A stretch of DNA of 64,000 nucleotides. Origin: CAVYUC01 sp963783085. GTDB taxonomy: Bacteria; Bacteroidota; Bacteroidia; Bacteroidales; Prolixibacteraceae. The stretch is from assembly GCA_963783085.1 (NCBI GenBank), contig CAWAMJ010000011.1:157034-221033 (forward strand), read 5' to 3'. The translations under genes were made by a program, and so were the position numbers. The notes under the pieces were generated by a model. That model was not told the DNA's origin. It searched no databases and worked only from the letters and a program-made list of their open reading frames with translations. Positions 19,045-26,707 of this stretch are shown piece by piece. How positions within the stretch are numbered: the stretch's first letter is position 1; each line of letters begins with the position of its first letter.

Positions 19045-19176
19045 GTTCAACAATGGCTATAAGTAATTGCTTGTTTCTCGCCTACTTTGGAAATTCCTGC
19101 GGAATTTCCAACTTTGTGCGTACTTGTAAAAGTTAATGCTAGCCCACGCAACTACTCATAGCCGAGACCGTTATGG
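19045..19176. other. attC-like recombination site S3
   Basis: It opens with GTTCAAC (19045-19051) and closes with GTTATGG (19170-19176). The outer arms TGGCTATAAGTAATTGC (19054-19070) and GCAACTACTCATAGCC (19148-19163) pair with a few mismatches. The inner hairpin TTGGAAATTCC-TGC-GGAATTTCCAA (19087-19111) is a perfect 11-base stem. Spacers to the boxes (2 and 6 bases) are like those of S1 (2 and 5). The following unit ends with the reverse complement of its first bases (TTATGGCG at 19171, CGCCATAA at 19891). Confidence 0.6.
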
Positions 19177-19267
19177 CGCATGTTGAGGAAAACCAAAATC
19201 GCAAAATAGGCATAAAAATAGCCGGGTCATTTCAGAATTTCTTACATTTGATAAAAAATAAATTGCT

Positions 19268-19483
19268 ATGGAATCTTTAAGAATTGAAATAATAAATCCT
19301 AAAGCAAAACAGTTGCTTAAAAACCTTGCTGACATGGAATTAATCAAAATAAAAAAAGAAACGGTCAAACCCGATTTTTCTGAATTACTTAACAAACTGA
19401 GGAGCCAATCTGAAAGTACTCCTTCTTTAGACGAAATCACTAAAGAAGTTGAATCAGTCAGAAAAGCCCGATATGAAAAGTAA
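19268..19483 (+). CDS. antitoxin of a PIN-type toxin-antitoxin pair
   Basis: 71 residues, highly charged, with IEIINPKAKQLLKNLADMELI followed by a C-terminal LLNKLRSQSESTPSLDEITKEVESVRKARY. This composition (a DNA-binding-like N-terminus and a flexible toxin-binding tail) is common for antitoxins paired with PIN toxins in Bacteroidota. Its last codons overlap the toxin start by 11 bases (ATATGAAAAGTAA), which supports coupled translation. Confidence 0.78.
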   Translation: MESLRIEIINPKAKQLLKNLADMELIKIKKETVKPDFSELLNKLRSQSESTPSLDEITKEVESVRKARYEK

Positions 19484-19898
19484 AAAAATTACTCTTGACA
19501 CGAATCTTTGGATTAGCTTCCTTATCACAAAGGATTACAGCTTTTTAGACGGATATATTGAGAATGGAAAAGCAATACTTTTTTTCTCCGAAGAATTGAT
19601 TCAAGAATTTTTAACAGTTGCCAAAAGGCCAAAACTTCAAAAATATTTTACGGACAAAGACATTGAACACCTGCTTCACACTTTCAATAATTTTGGGATT
19701 TTAATAAAAGTAACTTCCCAAATAGAATTATGCCGTGACTACGAAGACAATTTTTTATTGAACCTGGCAGTTGATAGCAAAGCCGACTATCTTGCCACTG
19801 GAGACAAGGATTTACTGGAAATTAAAAGCATAGAAAAAACCAAAATTCTTACAATTCGGGAATTAAAAGACAAACTTAAAAAAAACAAGACGCCATAA
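19473..19898 (+). CDS. PIN-domain toxin (VapC-like ribonuclease)
   Basis: 141 residues from the ATG that overlaps the antitoxin stop. An upstream ATG at 19449 lies inside the antitoxin gene and is less likely. PIN-domain acidic residues are visible: KITLDTN (Asp), SEELIQEFLTV (Glu), YEDNFLLNLAVDSKADYL (Asp) and ATGDKDLL (Asp). Members cleave RNA, and the antitoxin neutralises them. The stop codon TAA lies inside the CGCCATAA boundary box, as is frequent at the ends of integron cassettes. Toxin-antitoxin pairs are typical cassette cargo. Confidence 0.85.
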   Translation: MKSKKITLDTNLWISFLITKDYSFLDGYIENGKAILFFSEELIQEFLTVAKRPKLQKYFTDKDIEHLLHTFNNFGILIKVTSQIELCRDYEDNFLLNLAVDSKADYLATGDKDLLEIKSIEKTKILTIRELKDKLKKNKTP

Positions 19899-20146
19899 TC
19901 GAGTAGCCCGCCCCGCCAGCAAACACTGGCAGGGAGAAGTTCTCACACCACTGTACGTCCCGCCAGGGGCGGGATACGGCGGTTCGCTAAATCATCGGGA
20001 AACCAAGGGACAATTTTCCATCCCATTTAATCGGTTTAAATTGGTTGTAGAGTTCCAGCAGGAGAATGTAACCTCGTTTTTTCAATCTTTCAACTGTAAT
20101 GGTTAGCTTTCAGTAGTGTGTGCACATGCTCATGCCGGGCACGCAC
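19899..20146 (-). mobile_element. group II intron remnant (class C-like), internally deleted
   Basis: Read on the minus strand it starts GTGCGTGCCCGGCATGAGCA (20146 down), like the 5' ends of bacterial class C introns. It then jumps to the last about 40 codons of an intron-encoded reverse transcriptase (VERLKKRGYILLLELYNQF, ending FPMI, about 20090-19990). A domain V-like segment follows (GAACCGCCGTAT...ACGTACAGTGGTGTGAG, about 19988-19940), then a domain VI hairpin and CTACTCGAT. A full intron would be near 2 kb, so most of it is gone. It lies exactly in the boundary box after the PIN toxin. Confidence 0.7.
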
Positions 20147-20258
20147 AAAAGCTAAATAAAATAGCGGTGGCAGTTTTTCAATGAAAAGTCAGTGGTAATG
20201 TTTTAAATTTTTTGCCAACCGGATTTCTCCGCTACTGTACCAGCCCGACCATTAGGTT
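20147..20258. other. remainder of attC-like site S4
   Basis: After the intron remnant, arms TAGCGGTGGCA (about 20165-20175) and TTGCCA...CCGCTA (about 20212-20235) can pair (TAGCGG/CCGCTA, TGGCA/TGCCA). They are followed by GACC and the box ATTAGGT (20251-20257). Together with CGCCATAA at 19891 this would be the attC-like site of the toxin-antitoxin unit, split by the intron. Pairing is weaker than at S1-S3. No gene is seen between 20147 and 20315. Confidence 0.4.
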
Positions 20259-20315
20259 TCGTGGTAAAAGCAACCGAATTAAACTTGAAATCATCTATTT
20301 GGAAAAACTAAAACA

Positions 20316-21215
20316 ATGAAAACTACAATTACCATTTTATTTGTTATCGCTGTTTTATTAACTGGCTGTAATAAAGACGAAATTGATTTTAATAAAAATC
20401 TTACTGATGGATTTTGTATTGTATCAAATGATGAAGTTGTTTTAAATCATAATGATTTTGAATACTATGATTATTCAACTCATTTGATTTACTTAAAAAA
20501 TAATAAATCATTTGCCGATGATATTGAAGGTATCGGGGGTTTTACAATTTATGCAAATGGAGATGAAATTTACAGCGGTCAGACTTTCCCCGGTTACTCA
20601 TCATTCCTGCCATCCGGACCAATAATTGCCACTCATCCTTCATTTTATGGTGATAATATTGTTTCAATTGGATTCATTCTTAAACTCGACACGCTGGGTA
20701 ATTTTTTACCTGACCCGCGTGAAGATGAAAGAATTGCCGATGCATTAAAAAAATACAATCAATTTCATGCAGGATTGAGTTGCGAAATAAAATCAGTACA
20801 ATATTTATCATCAAATAATGTAAAAATTGAATTGTTATTAAAAAATAATGACTCTTTCAATTACTATTATATTGACCCTGAAAAAACTGGCATTGGTTTA
20901 TTCCATTATTTCACAAATGGGTTATTTATCAGGGACTTTAGCACCAATAAATCTTATACACATAAAATTGAGGTAGTTTCGGCAGATCCCTGGAATGCGT
21001 GGAAAAAAGATTGGTTGTCAATAATTAATGGCAACGAGAGTAAAGTCATTACCATTATTTATGACAATTTTGAAGATGTACCAAAAGGACATTACAAAGC
21101 AACTTTCGAGTTTCCCGGACTAAGCTTTCAGGTTGACAAGAATGATATTAAACAAAATAACGGACAAATTTGGCTGGGAGAATTAAACATGACAAAAGAA
21201 ATTACGATTGAATAA
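20316..21215 (+). CDS. lipoprotein of unknown function, 299 aa
   Basis: It has the lipoprotein signal MKTTITILFVIAVLLTGC (lipobox LTG|C) and a mature domain rich in Asn, Asp and Tyr with beta-strand character. No domain is recognised. The gene is AT-rich and occupies a unit whose ends are reverse complements of each other (20252-20265 and 21217-21231), so I read it as integron-like cassette cargo. Confidence 0.75.
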   Translation: MKTTITILFVIAVLLTGCNKDEIDFNKNLTDGFCIVSNDEVVLNHNDFEYYDYSTHLIYLKNNKSFADDIEGIGGFTIYANGDEIYSGQTFPGYSSFLPSGPIIATHPSFYGDNIVSIGFILKLDTLGNFLPDPREDERIADALKKYNQFHAGLSCEIKSVQYLSSNNVKIELLLKNNDSFNYYYIDPEKTGIGLFHYFTNGLFIRDFSTNKSYTHKIEVVSADPWNAWKKDWLSIINGNESKVITIIYDNFEDVPKGHYKATFEFPGLSFQVDKNDIKQNNGQIWLGELNMTKEITIE

Positions 21216-21216
21216 A

Positions 21217-21257
21217 ACCACGAAAACCTAAATTGAGTAGATCACATTTTCTTTGCA
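21217..21257. other. cassette end box followed by a trace of a group II intron 3' end
   Basis: ACCACGAAAACCTAA (21217-21231) is the reverse complement of TTAGGTTTCGTGGT (20252-20265) except for one extra A. Directly after it, TTGAGTAG resembles the TCGAGTAG at 19899, which is the 3' end of the better-preserved intron remnant read in reverse. About 25 bases of this remnant are left, and no palindrome survives. Confidence 0.45.
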
Positions 21258-21275
21258 TTGGCAGCAATTTAAGAT

Positions 21276-21842
21276 ATGAAGGAAATTGAAACCAAATATT
21301 TTACGGACCGAAAAAGTTGGAGAAAGTGGCTCGAAACAAATTTTGAGGCAAAAGATGATATTTGGCTGGAGTATCCCAAAAAAGAAACAGGCAAAAAAAG
21401 GATTCTTTATAACGACGCAGTGGAGGAGGCACTTTGTTTTGGATGGATTGACTCCACCGTAAAATCGCTGAACGAAGAAACCAACATACAGCGTTTTTGC
21501 AAAAGAAGAAATAACTCAACCTATTCCCAGGCCAATAAGGAGCGACTGAATTGGCTGCTTGAAAATGGATTGATTCATGAATCTGTAATTGAGGATGTAG
21601 TAACAGTCGTCAAAGAAAAATTTGTGTTTCCAGAAGATATTTTGGTTAAGTTAAAATCGGATAAAACTGTTTGGGAAAACTATCAAAACTTTTCAGAGGC
21701 TTATAAGCGAATCCGAATAGCATACATTGATGGTGCAAGGAAAAGACCAGAGGAATTTGCGAAGCGTTTAAACAACTTCATTGAAAAAACAAAGGAGAAC
21801 AAACTAATTAAAGGGTTTGGCGGAATCGACAAATATTATTAG
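21276..21842 (+). CDS. YdeI/OmpD-associated family protein
   Basis: 188 residues, full length for the family. The N-terminal domain FTDRKSWRKWLETNFEAKDDIWLEYPKKETG...ITYNDAVEEALCFGWIDS-like segment (here KRILYNDAVEEALCFGWIDSTVKSL) is characteristic. The C-terminal RIAYIDGARKRPEEFAKRLNNFIEKT is the YdeI C-terminal motif. The family is linked to resistance to peptides and other stresses in enterobacteria, but its biochemistry is unclear. It may be the cargo of a fourth integron-like unit (21258-21860). Confidence 0.85.
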   Translation: MKEIETKYFTDRKSWRKWLETNFEAKDDIWLEYPKKETGKKRILYNDAVEEALCFGWIDSTVKSLNEETNIQRFCKRRNNSTYSQANKERLNWLLENGLIHESVIEDVVTVVKEKFVFPEDILVKLKSDKTVWENYQNFSEAYKRIRIAYIDGARKRPEEFAKRLNNFIEKTKENKLIKGFGGIDKYY

Positions 21843-21860
21843 AATAACAACTGCTGTTAA

Positions 21861-21912
21861 CCGGATAGCCGGCTCCGACAGCAAACGCTGAAAGGAGAGG
21901 CTTTCACAGACT
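21861..21912 (-). mobile_element. group II intron 3'-end remnant (domain VI region)
   Basis: CCGGATAGCCGGCTCCGACA...CTTTCACAGA aligns with the segment at 19899-19950 (TCGAGTAGCCCGCCCCGCCA...), at roughly two bases in three, including the AGCAAACxCTG loop. It is therefore the 3' end of a related intron, on the minus strand, again placed right after a cassette-type gene. Confidence 0.5.
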
Positions 21913-21950
21913 CCCCGTCCTCTGCATTCTGCGCTTTCCTCTTTCCGGAT

Positions 21951-22946
21951 TTACAACTTCTTCAGCCAGGCCTCTGCTTCGGTTAATTCGCTGGTACCGG
22001 CGCTTTTTACAGCAAATTCGAAACCGGGTTGCAGGCTGAATGCGCCGTAAACCCCACTTTTAGCAAGCGCCAGGTAACCAATCTGGTGTTGTTCGTAGTT
22101 GGGAATATTGTCGACAATGCGTTTTACGGCTTCGCGACATGCTTTTTCGGGCGACATGCCGTTTCGCATGAATTCCACCACCAGAAACGAACCCAACGTG
22201 CGCATCACCAGTTCCCCGGAACCGGTTGCCACAGCGCCGCCAACTTTTCCGTCGACAAACAATCCGGCGCCAATAATCGGGGAATCCCCTACCCGTCCGT
22301 GCATTTTAAAAGCAAGTCCGCTGGTGGTACATGCCCCGGAAATCCGCCCGTCTTTGTCAACCGCCAGCATTCCAATGGTATCGTGATTGGGCTGAATCTG
22401 CTTTTCAATGTTGATAACCGGACTAAATTCGCCCTCTTCTTTTTTCCACTGTTTCCACCTGGCTTTCATTTTTTTAGTCAGGAGTTTCTCTTTTTCGAAC
22501 CCGTTTTCGAGCGCAAACTCCAGCGCCCCTTCCCCGCTCAGCATCACATGCGGCGTTTTCTCCATCACCAGCCGCGCCACCGAAACCGGGTGCTTAATGT
22601 GCTGTAAAAACGCCACACTGCCTGCTCTGCCTTTTTCATCCATGATGCTGGCATCGAGAGTTACTTTTCCTTCGGCATCAGGAATGCCACCGTAACCTAC
22701 GGTAATCACATCCGGATCGCCCTCGGGAACGCGGGCTCCAGCTTCCACCGCATCGAGTGAATAACCGCCTTCGGAAAGGATTTTCCAGGCAGCTTCGTTG
22801 GCGGGCAGGCCATGTTTCCAGGTGGAAACCACCACCGGACAATTATTTTCCTGAAAAAAAGCAGGAACTGAAAACGCTGATTTTATGATTGGAATGCCGG
22901 CACAGGCAAGCGCATTTTTGATGAGGAAAGAGCGGCGGGTAACCAT
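21951..22946 (-). CDS. N4-(beta-N-acetylglucosaminyl)-L-asparaginase / isoaspartyl peptidase family, Tat-exported
   Basis: Ntn-hydrolase of the asparaginase type 2 family. The precursor has 331 residues with a Tat signal (MVTRRSFLIKNALACAGIPII). The autoprocessing site is visible in NHDTIGMLAVDKDG, where cleavage before Thr creates the nucleophile of the beta subunit. Downstream, GRVGDSPIIGAGLFVD and GAVATGSGELVMRTLGSF are the substrate-binding loops of glycosylasparaginases. It should hydrolyse GlcNAc-Asn or aspartyl amides in the periplasm, fitting a glycan- and protein-degrading lifestyle. It is followed by the ClC genes in the same direction and marks the right edge of the accessory region. 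Confidence 0.88.
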   Translation of the reverse strand: MVTRRSFLIKNALACAGIPIIKSAFSVPAFFQENNCPVVVSTWKHGLPANEAAWKILSEGGYSLDAVEAGARVPEGDPDVITVGYGGIPDAEGKVTLDASIMDEKGRAGSVAFLQHIKHPVSVARLVMEKTPHVMLSGEGALEFALENGFEKEKLLTKKMKARWKQWKKEEGEFSPVINIEKQIQPNHDTIGMLAVDKDGRISGACTTSGLAFKMHGRVGDSPIIGAGLFVDGKVGGAVATGSGELVMRTLGSFLVVEFMRNGMSPEKACREAVKRIVDNIPNYEQHQIGYLALAKSGVYGAFSLQPGFEFAVKSAGTSELTEAEAWLKKL

Positions 22947-22988
22947 AACGTAAACCTTTTTGAATGGAACAATATCAGCAAAGGTAGG

Positions 22989-24794
22989 TCAATCGTGTGA
23001 AAAATGCTGCAATGTTTTCCGGTACTTCGAAAAAACCACTGCGCGGGAAATAAACCCAAGGTATTTACCTTCATCTATTACCGCCAGGTTATAGCGCCCC
23101 GACGATTCAAACTTTTCGGCCACGGTTTCCATGTTATCCGACGATGAAATAAAATACTCAGGCATGTACATCAAGTCCTTCACCATCACTTTATCGTACA
23201 GTTCGTGTTCAAAAATCAGATTCTTTACATCCGACAGTTTCACCATTCCTTTTAAATATCCTTTCTCATCCACCACCGGATAAAGGTTTCTTTTCGACCT
23301 TGAGATCGCTTTTACCAAATCGCGCAACGTTGCCGACGGAGAGAGAACTTCGAAATCAGTTTCGATTAAATTTCGCACTTCCATCAGCAACAACACGGCT
23401 TTGTCTTTGTGGTGCGTCATCAGTTCGCCACGTTGTGCCAGTTGTTTGGTATACACCGAATGTGGCTCGAAACGCATTATGGTGACGTAAGCCACGGTAG
23501 CAGTTATAATCAGCGGAATAAAAAATTCATATCCGCGGGTAATTTCTGCGGTGAGGAAAATGGCGGTTAACGGCGCGTGCATCACTGCGGCCATCATTCC
23601 GGCCATTCCTGCGAGTGCAAAATTATCTTCAGGCAAATGAACATCGTAAAAGGTATTTAACGCCAGCGCGAAAAAATATCCGCCCACGGCGCCCATAAAC
23701 AGCGACGGCGCAAATATACCGCCAACCCCGCCTGAGCCGGTGGTTGCCGCCATTGCCCCCACTTTAAACAACAGGATTCCGAAAAGAAAAATCAAAAGAA
23801 CATATGCATTGCCTTTCCACGGAAACAACAGCGAATTGTTAAGTAAATCAGGGCCGTTTCCTTTAAAAATGGAGGAAATCCCGATGTATCCTTCCCCCCA
23901 AAGCGGCGGAAAAAGAAAAATCAGCAATCCGATGGTCGCTCCCCCGATAAACAACCGGACCACCCAGGAATGAATGTTGGCAAATTTCTTTTCGAGGTAC
24001 ATGGTCATCCGGGTAAAATAAATGGCGATCAAACCGGTGAAAATGCCCAGCAAAATGTAGTACCAAATGGTTCCGATGGAAAAGGCGTGAATGTTTGAAA
24101 AACGCAACAGCACACCTTCCCCCATAAAAAAAGTGGAAAGGATGGTGGCAGAAACGGCAGAAATCAACAATGGAATCAGGTACGCCATGGTCATGTCGAG
24201 CATAAGCACCTCGAGCGTAAAAATGATACCGGCGATGGGTGCATTAAAAATTCCGGCAATACCTCCTGCCGCCCCGCAGCCCACCATTAGTGTAACATAG
24301 TTGTAATTCAACTTGAAAATCCGTGCGAGGTTCGATCCAATGGATGCACCGGTAAGCACGATTGGCGCTTCGGCTCCCACCGAGCCACCCAATCCGATGG
24401 TCAGCGAACTGGCCACCATTGACGACCAGGTATTGTGCGGCTTTATAAAACTGCTTTTCCGCGAAATGGAATACAGTATCTTGGAAATGCCGTGCCCGAT
24501 GTCATCTTTTATAAAATACCGGATAAACAAAACCGTGAGCAGTATCCCCAGAAACGGATAAACCAGAAACAGGTAACTGATTGCGTCAACTTCAATCCAC
24601 TGCGTTAAACGTTCGGCAACGAAGTGAATAAGGTTTTTCAGCACCAGCGCTGCCAGGCCGGTTACCAGTCCTACGATCAAACTAATCAGATATAAAAACT
24701 GGCGCTCGGGAATATTGGCTATCCTCCAGACAACAAGTTTGTTTAACCTGCGCTTTGCATTTCTTTTCCAGAATATTTTAAACGTGCGAAACAT
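22989..24794 (-). CDS. ClC-type chloride channel/antiporter with two CBS domains (second of tandem pair)
   Basis: 601 residues from the ATG at 24794; longer starts would run inside the preceding gene. The membrane domain carries GGSVGAEAPIVLTG (family GxExP; the gating Glu is kept), AGIIFTLEVLMLD (position of the inner gating Glu) and GGIFAPSLFMG (GxFxP). The C-terminus has two CBS repeats (about residues 445-600, EVLSPSATLRDLVKAI and DNMETVAEKF). Both gating glutamates suggest a Cl-/H+ antiporter and not a passive channel. Its start overlaps the end of the upstream paralogue by 17 bases, so the two are translationally coupled. Confidence 0.93.
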   Translation of the reverse strand: MFRTFKIFWKRNAKRRLNKLVVWRIANIPERQFLYLISLIVGLVTGLAALVLKNLIHFVAERLTQWIEVDAISYLFLVYPFLGILLTVLFIRYFIKDDIGHGISKILYSISRKSSFIKPHNTWSSMVASSLTIGLGGSVGAEAPIVLTGASIGSNLARIFKLNYNYVTLMVGCGAAGGIAGIFNAPIAGIIFTLEVLMLDMTMAYLIPLLISAVSATILSTFFMGEGVLLRFSNIHAFSIGTIWYYILLGIFTGLIAIYFTRMTMYLEKKFANIHSWVVRLFIGGATIGLLIFLFPPLWGEGYIGISSIFKGNGPDLLNNSLLFPWKGNAYVLLIFLFGILLFKVGAMAATTGSGGVGGIFAPSLFMGAVGGYFFALALNTFYDVHLPEDNFALAGMAGMMAAVMHAPLTAIFLTAEITRGYEFFIPLIITATVAYVTIMRFEPHSVYTKQLAQRGELMTHHKDKAVLLLMEVRNLIETDFEVLSPSATLRDLVKAISRSKRNLYPVVDEKGYLKGMVKLSDVKNLIFEHELYDKVMVKDLMYMPEYFISSSDNMETVAEKFESSGRYNLAVIDEGKYLGFISRAVVFSKYRKTLQHFSHD

Positions 24795-26607
24795 CGATAA
24801 TCTGTTTACGGTATTTGGTGAAAACGCGTGCCCGGGATATAAACCCGGCATATTTGCCATCTTCGTCGATAACAGCCAGGTTATAACGCCCGGAAGTTTC
24901 AAATTTATTGGCCACGACATCCATGCTGTCATTCGGACTGATACTATGCTCAGGCATATACATAATATCCCTGATTTTGACTTTATCGTACAACTCCTGA
25001 TTAAAAATCAAACCGCGTACATCGTCCATTTTTAACATGCCGACCATTTTTCCGCCGCCATCAACCACGGGAAAAAGGTCGCGGTGGTTTTGCGAAATGG
25101 CTTTGGTTAAATCGCGCAGTGTAGCATCTTCGGGAAGAATGGCGAAATCGGTTTCGATAAGTTTCCGGACTTCCAGCATTTGCAACACATTGGCATCCTT
25201 GTCGTGGGTGAGCAACTCATGCCGTTGCGCCAACTGGATGTGGTACACCGAATTGGTAGTGAATGTACGTACCACAATATAGGCAACAGTTGCTGTAATC
25301 ATGAGTGGCACGAACAGTTTATATCCTCCGGAAATATCGGCAATTAAAAAGATTCCGGTAAGCGGGGCATGCAGCACACCGGCAATTAGCCCGGCCATCC
25401 CAATCAGCGCAAAATTATGACTGCTAACCTGCCGGATTCCCAGCCAGTTTACCAACTGCGAAAAAAGCATTCCGGTATTTACGCCCATAAACAATGTTGG
25501 CGCAAAAATCCCGCCTACGCCGCCGCCGCCAAAAGTCGCCGACATTGCCACCACTTTTAGCAATACCACCAAGCTTAACAAAACAACTGCGGCCCAGAAT
25601 TCGCCCCTTAAATCATAAAACAGGCTGTTATTAAAAAGGTACTCCATATCGCCCGCCAAACAGGCATTTATTGCTTCGTAACCTTCGCCGTACAACGAAG
25701 GAAAAAAGAAAATCAGAACGCCCAAACCGATGCCACCGGCGAGCAAACGCGAAACTTTATTTTTCAATTTATCAAAAAAATCGGCTACATAAATATACAT
25801 GCGCGTGTAATAGACCGAAACGAAGCCGGTGCCTACACCAAGTAAAATATAATAGGGAAGATCATCGAGCACAAATGCCTGCGTAACTTCAAAAGGATAC
25901 AACACATCCTGGCCTAAAAAAACATAGGAAGTTACTACTGCGGTTGCCGACGATAAAAGCAGCGGCACGAGTGAAATAACGGTCAAATCGATCATAATTA
26001 CCTCCACGGCAAAAACAATGGCGGCAATGGGCGCTTTAAAAATAGCGGCCATGGCCCCGGCGCTGGCACACGCCAGGATGAGAATCGAATTTTTATAACT
26101 TAACCTGAAATATTTGGCCAGCCACGAACCCCAGGCAGCACCTGTGGCAACCGTTGGACCTTCCAGCCCCACCGAACCACCAAAACCAACCGTTAGCGAA
26201 CTGGTAATTACAGAAGAATATAAATTATGGGTGCCTACCCTTCCCTTTCGTTTCGAAATGCTGTACAGAACATTCGGAATACCATGCTTTACTTCCCTGC
26301 GAATAATATATTTAATCACCAAAAGTGTGAGGGTAATACCAATTAACGGCAGCGCGAAATAAATGTAGTTGTGCACTTCCTGCGAAACCAGCATATTTAC
26401 CCCGCGCTGGGTTAACCGTACCATGTTCTTCAGGACAACAGCAGCAATTCCCGATAGCAATCCCACTACCACGCTCAGTGCGGTGATAAAAGCTCTTTCA
26501 CTTAAATGTTTCATTCGCCAGCGGTGGAATCGCGATATTATGTGCATTCTCCTGCTCATTTCAGTTCGTAAAAGTAACAAATCATAGGCGTTCCGTGAAA
26601 ATAACAA
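24778..26607 (-). CDS. ClC-type chloride channel/antiporter with two CBS domains (first of tandem pair)
   Basis: 609 residues; the true start may be the Met at residue 17 (MSRRMHIISRF). The filter motif is GGSVGLEGPTVATG with the gating Glu, followed by AAIVFAVEVIMIDL and GGIFAPTLFMG, and a C-terminal CBS pair (AILPEDATLRDLTKAI, NDSMDVVANKF). It is similar throughout to the downstream paralogue, including the last residues, so the pair arose by duplication. CBS domains usually bind adenine nucleotides and tune transport. A heterodimer is possible, as ClC proteins are dimers. Confidence 0.93.
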   Translation of the reverse strand: MLFSRNAYDLLLLRTEMSRRMHIISRFHRWRMKHLSERAFITALSVVVGLLSGIAAVVLKNMVRLTQRGVNMLVSQEVHNYIYFALPLIGITLTLLVIKYIIRREVKHGIPNVLYSISKRKGRVGTHNLYSSVITSSLTVGFGGSVGLEGPTVATGAAWGSWLAKYFRLSYKNSILILACASAGAMAAIFKAPIAAIVFAVEVIMIDLTVISLVPLLLSSATAVVTSYVFLGQDVLYPFEVTQAFVLDDLPYYILLGVGTGFVSVYYTRMYIYVADFFDKLKNKVSRLLAGGIGLGVLIFFFPSLYGEGYEAINACLAGDMEYLFNNSLFYDLRGEFWAAVVLLSLVVLLKVVAMSATFGGGGVGGIFAPTLFMGVNTGMLFSQLVNWLGIRQVSSHNFALIGMAGLIAGVLHAPLTGIFLIADISGGYKLFVPLMITATVAYIVVRTFTTNSVYHIQLAQRHELLTHDKDANVLQMLEVRKLIETDFAILPEDATLRDLTKAISQNHRDLFPVVDGGGKMVGMLKMDDVRGLIFNQELYDKVKIRDIMYMPEHSISPNDSMDVVANKFETSGRYNLAVIDEDGKYAGFISRARVFTKYRKQIIDVSHV

Positions 26608-26707
26608 TCAACTTAACTGATAAATTTATTGTTATTCTTTTATTAACGAATTTTCGCTCTTAATTCGCTCAAAGAAAATAAATTATTCATCAAAAAAAAG
26701 CCGCACA

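Larger units (their letters stand above)
14097..19052 (-). mobile_element. IS91-family element, copy 2, interrupted by IS21-family element
   Basis: Same element as at 9290-11688 and in the same orientation, present as 14097-15526 and 18078-19052 with a 2.55-kb IS21-type insertion between. Transposase and recombinase genes are both inactivated here. The two copies form a direct repeat around 11689-14096, so homologous recombination could delete or duplicate the unit between them. Confidence 0.85.
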
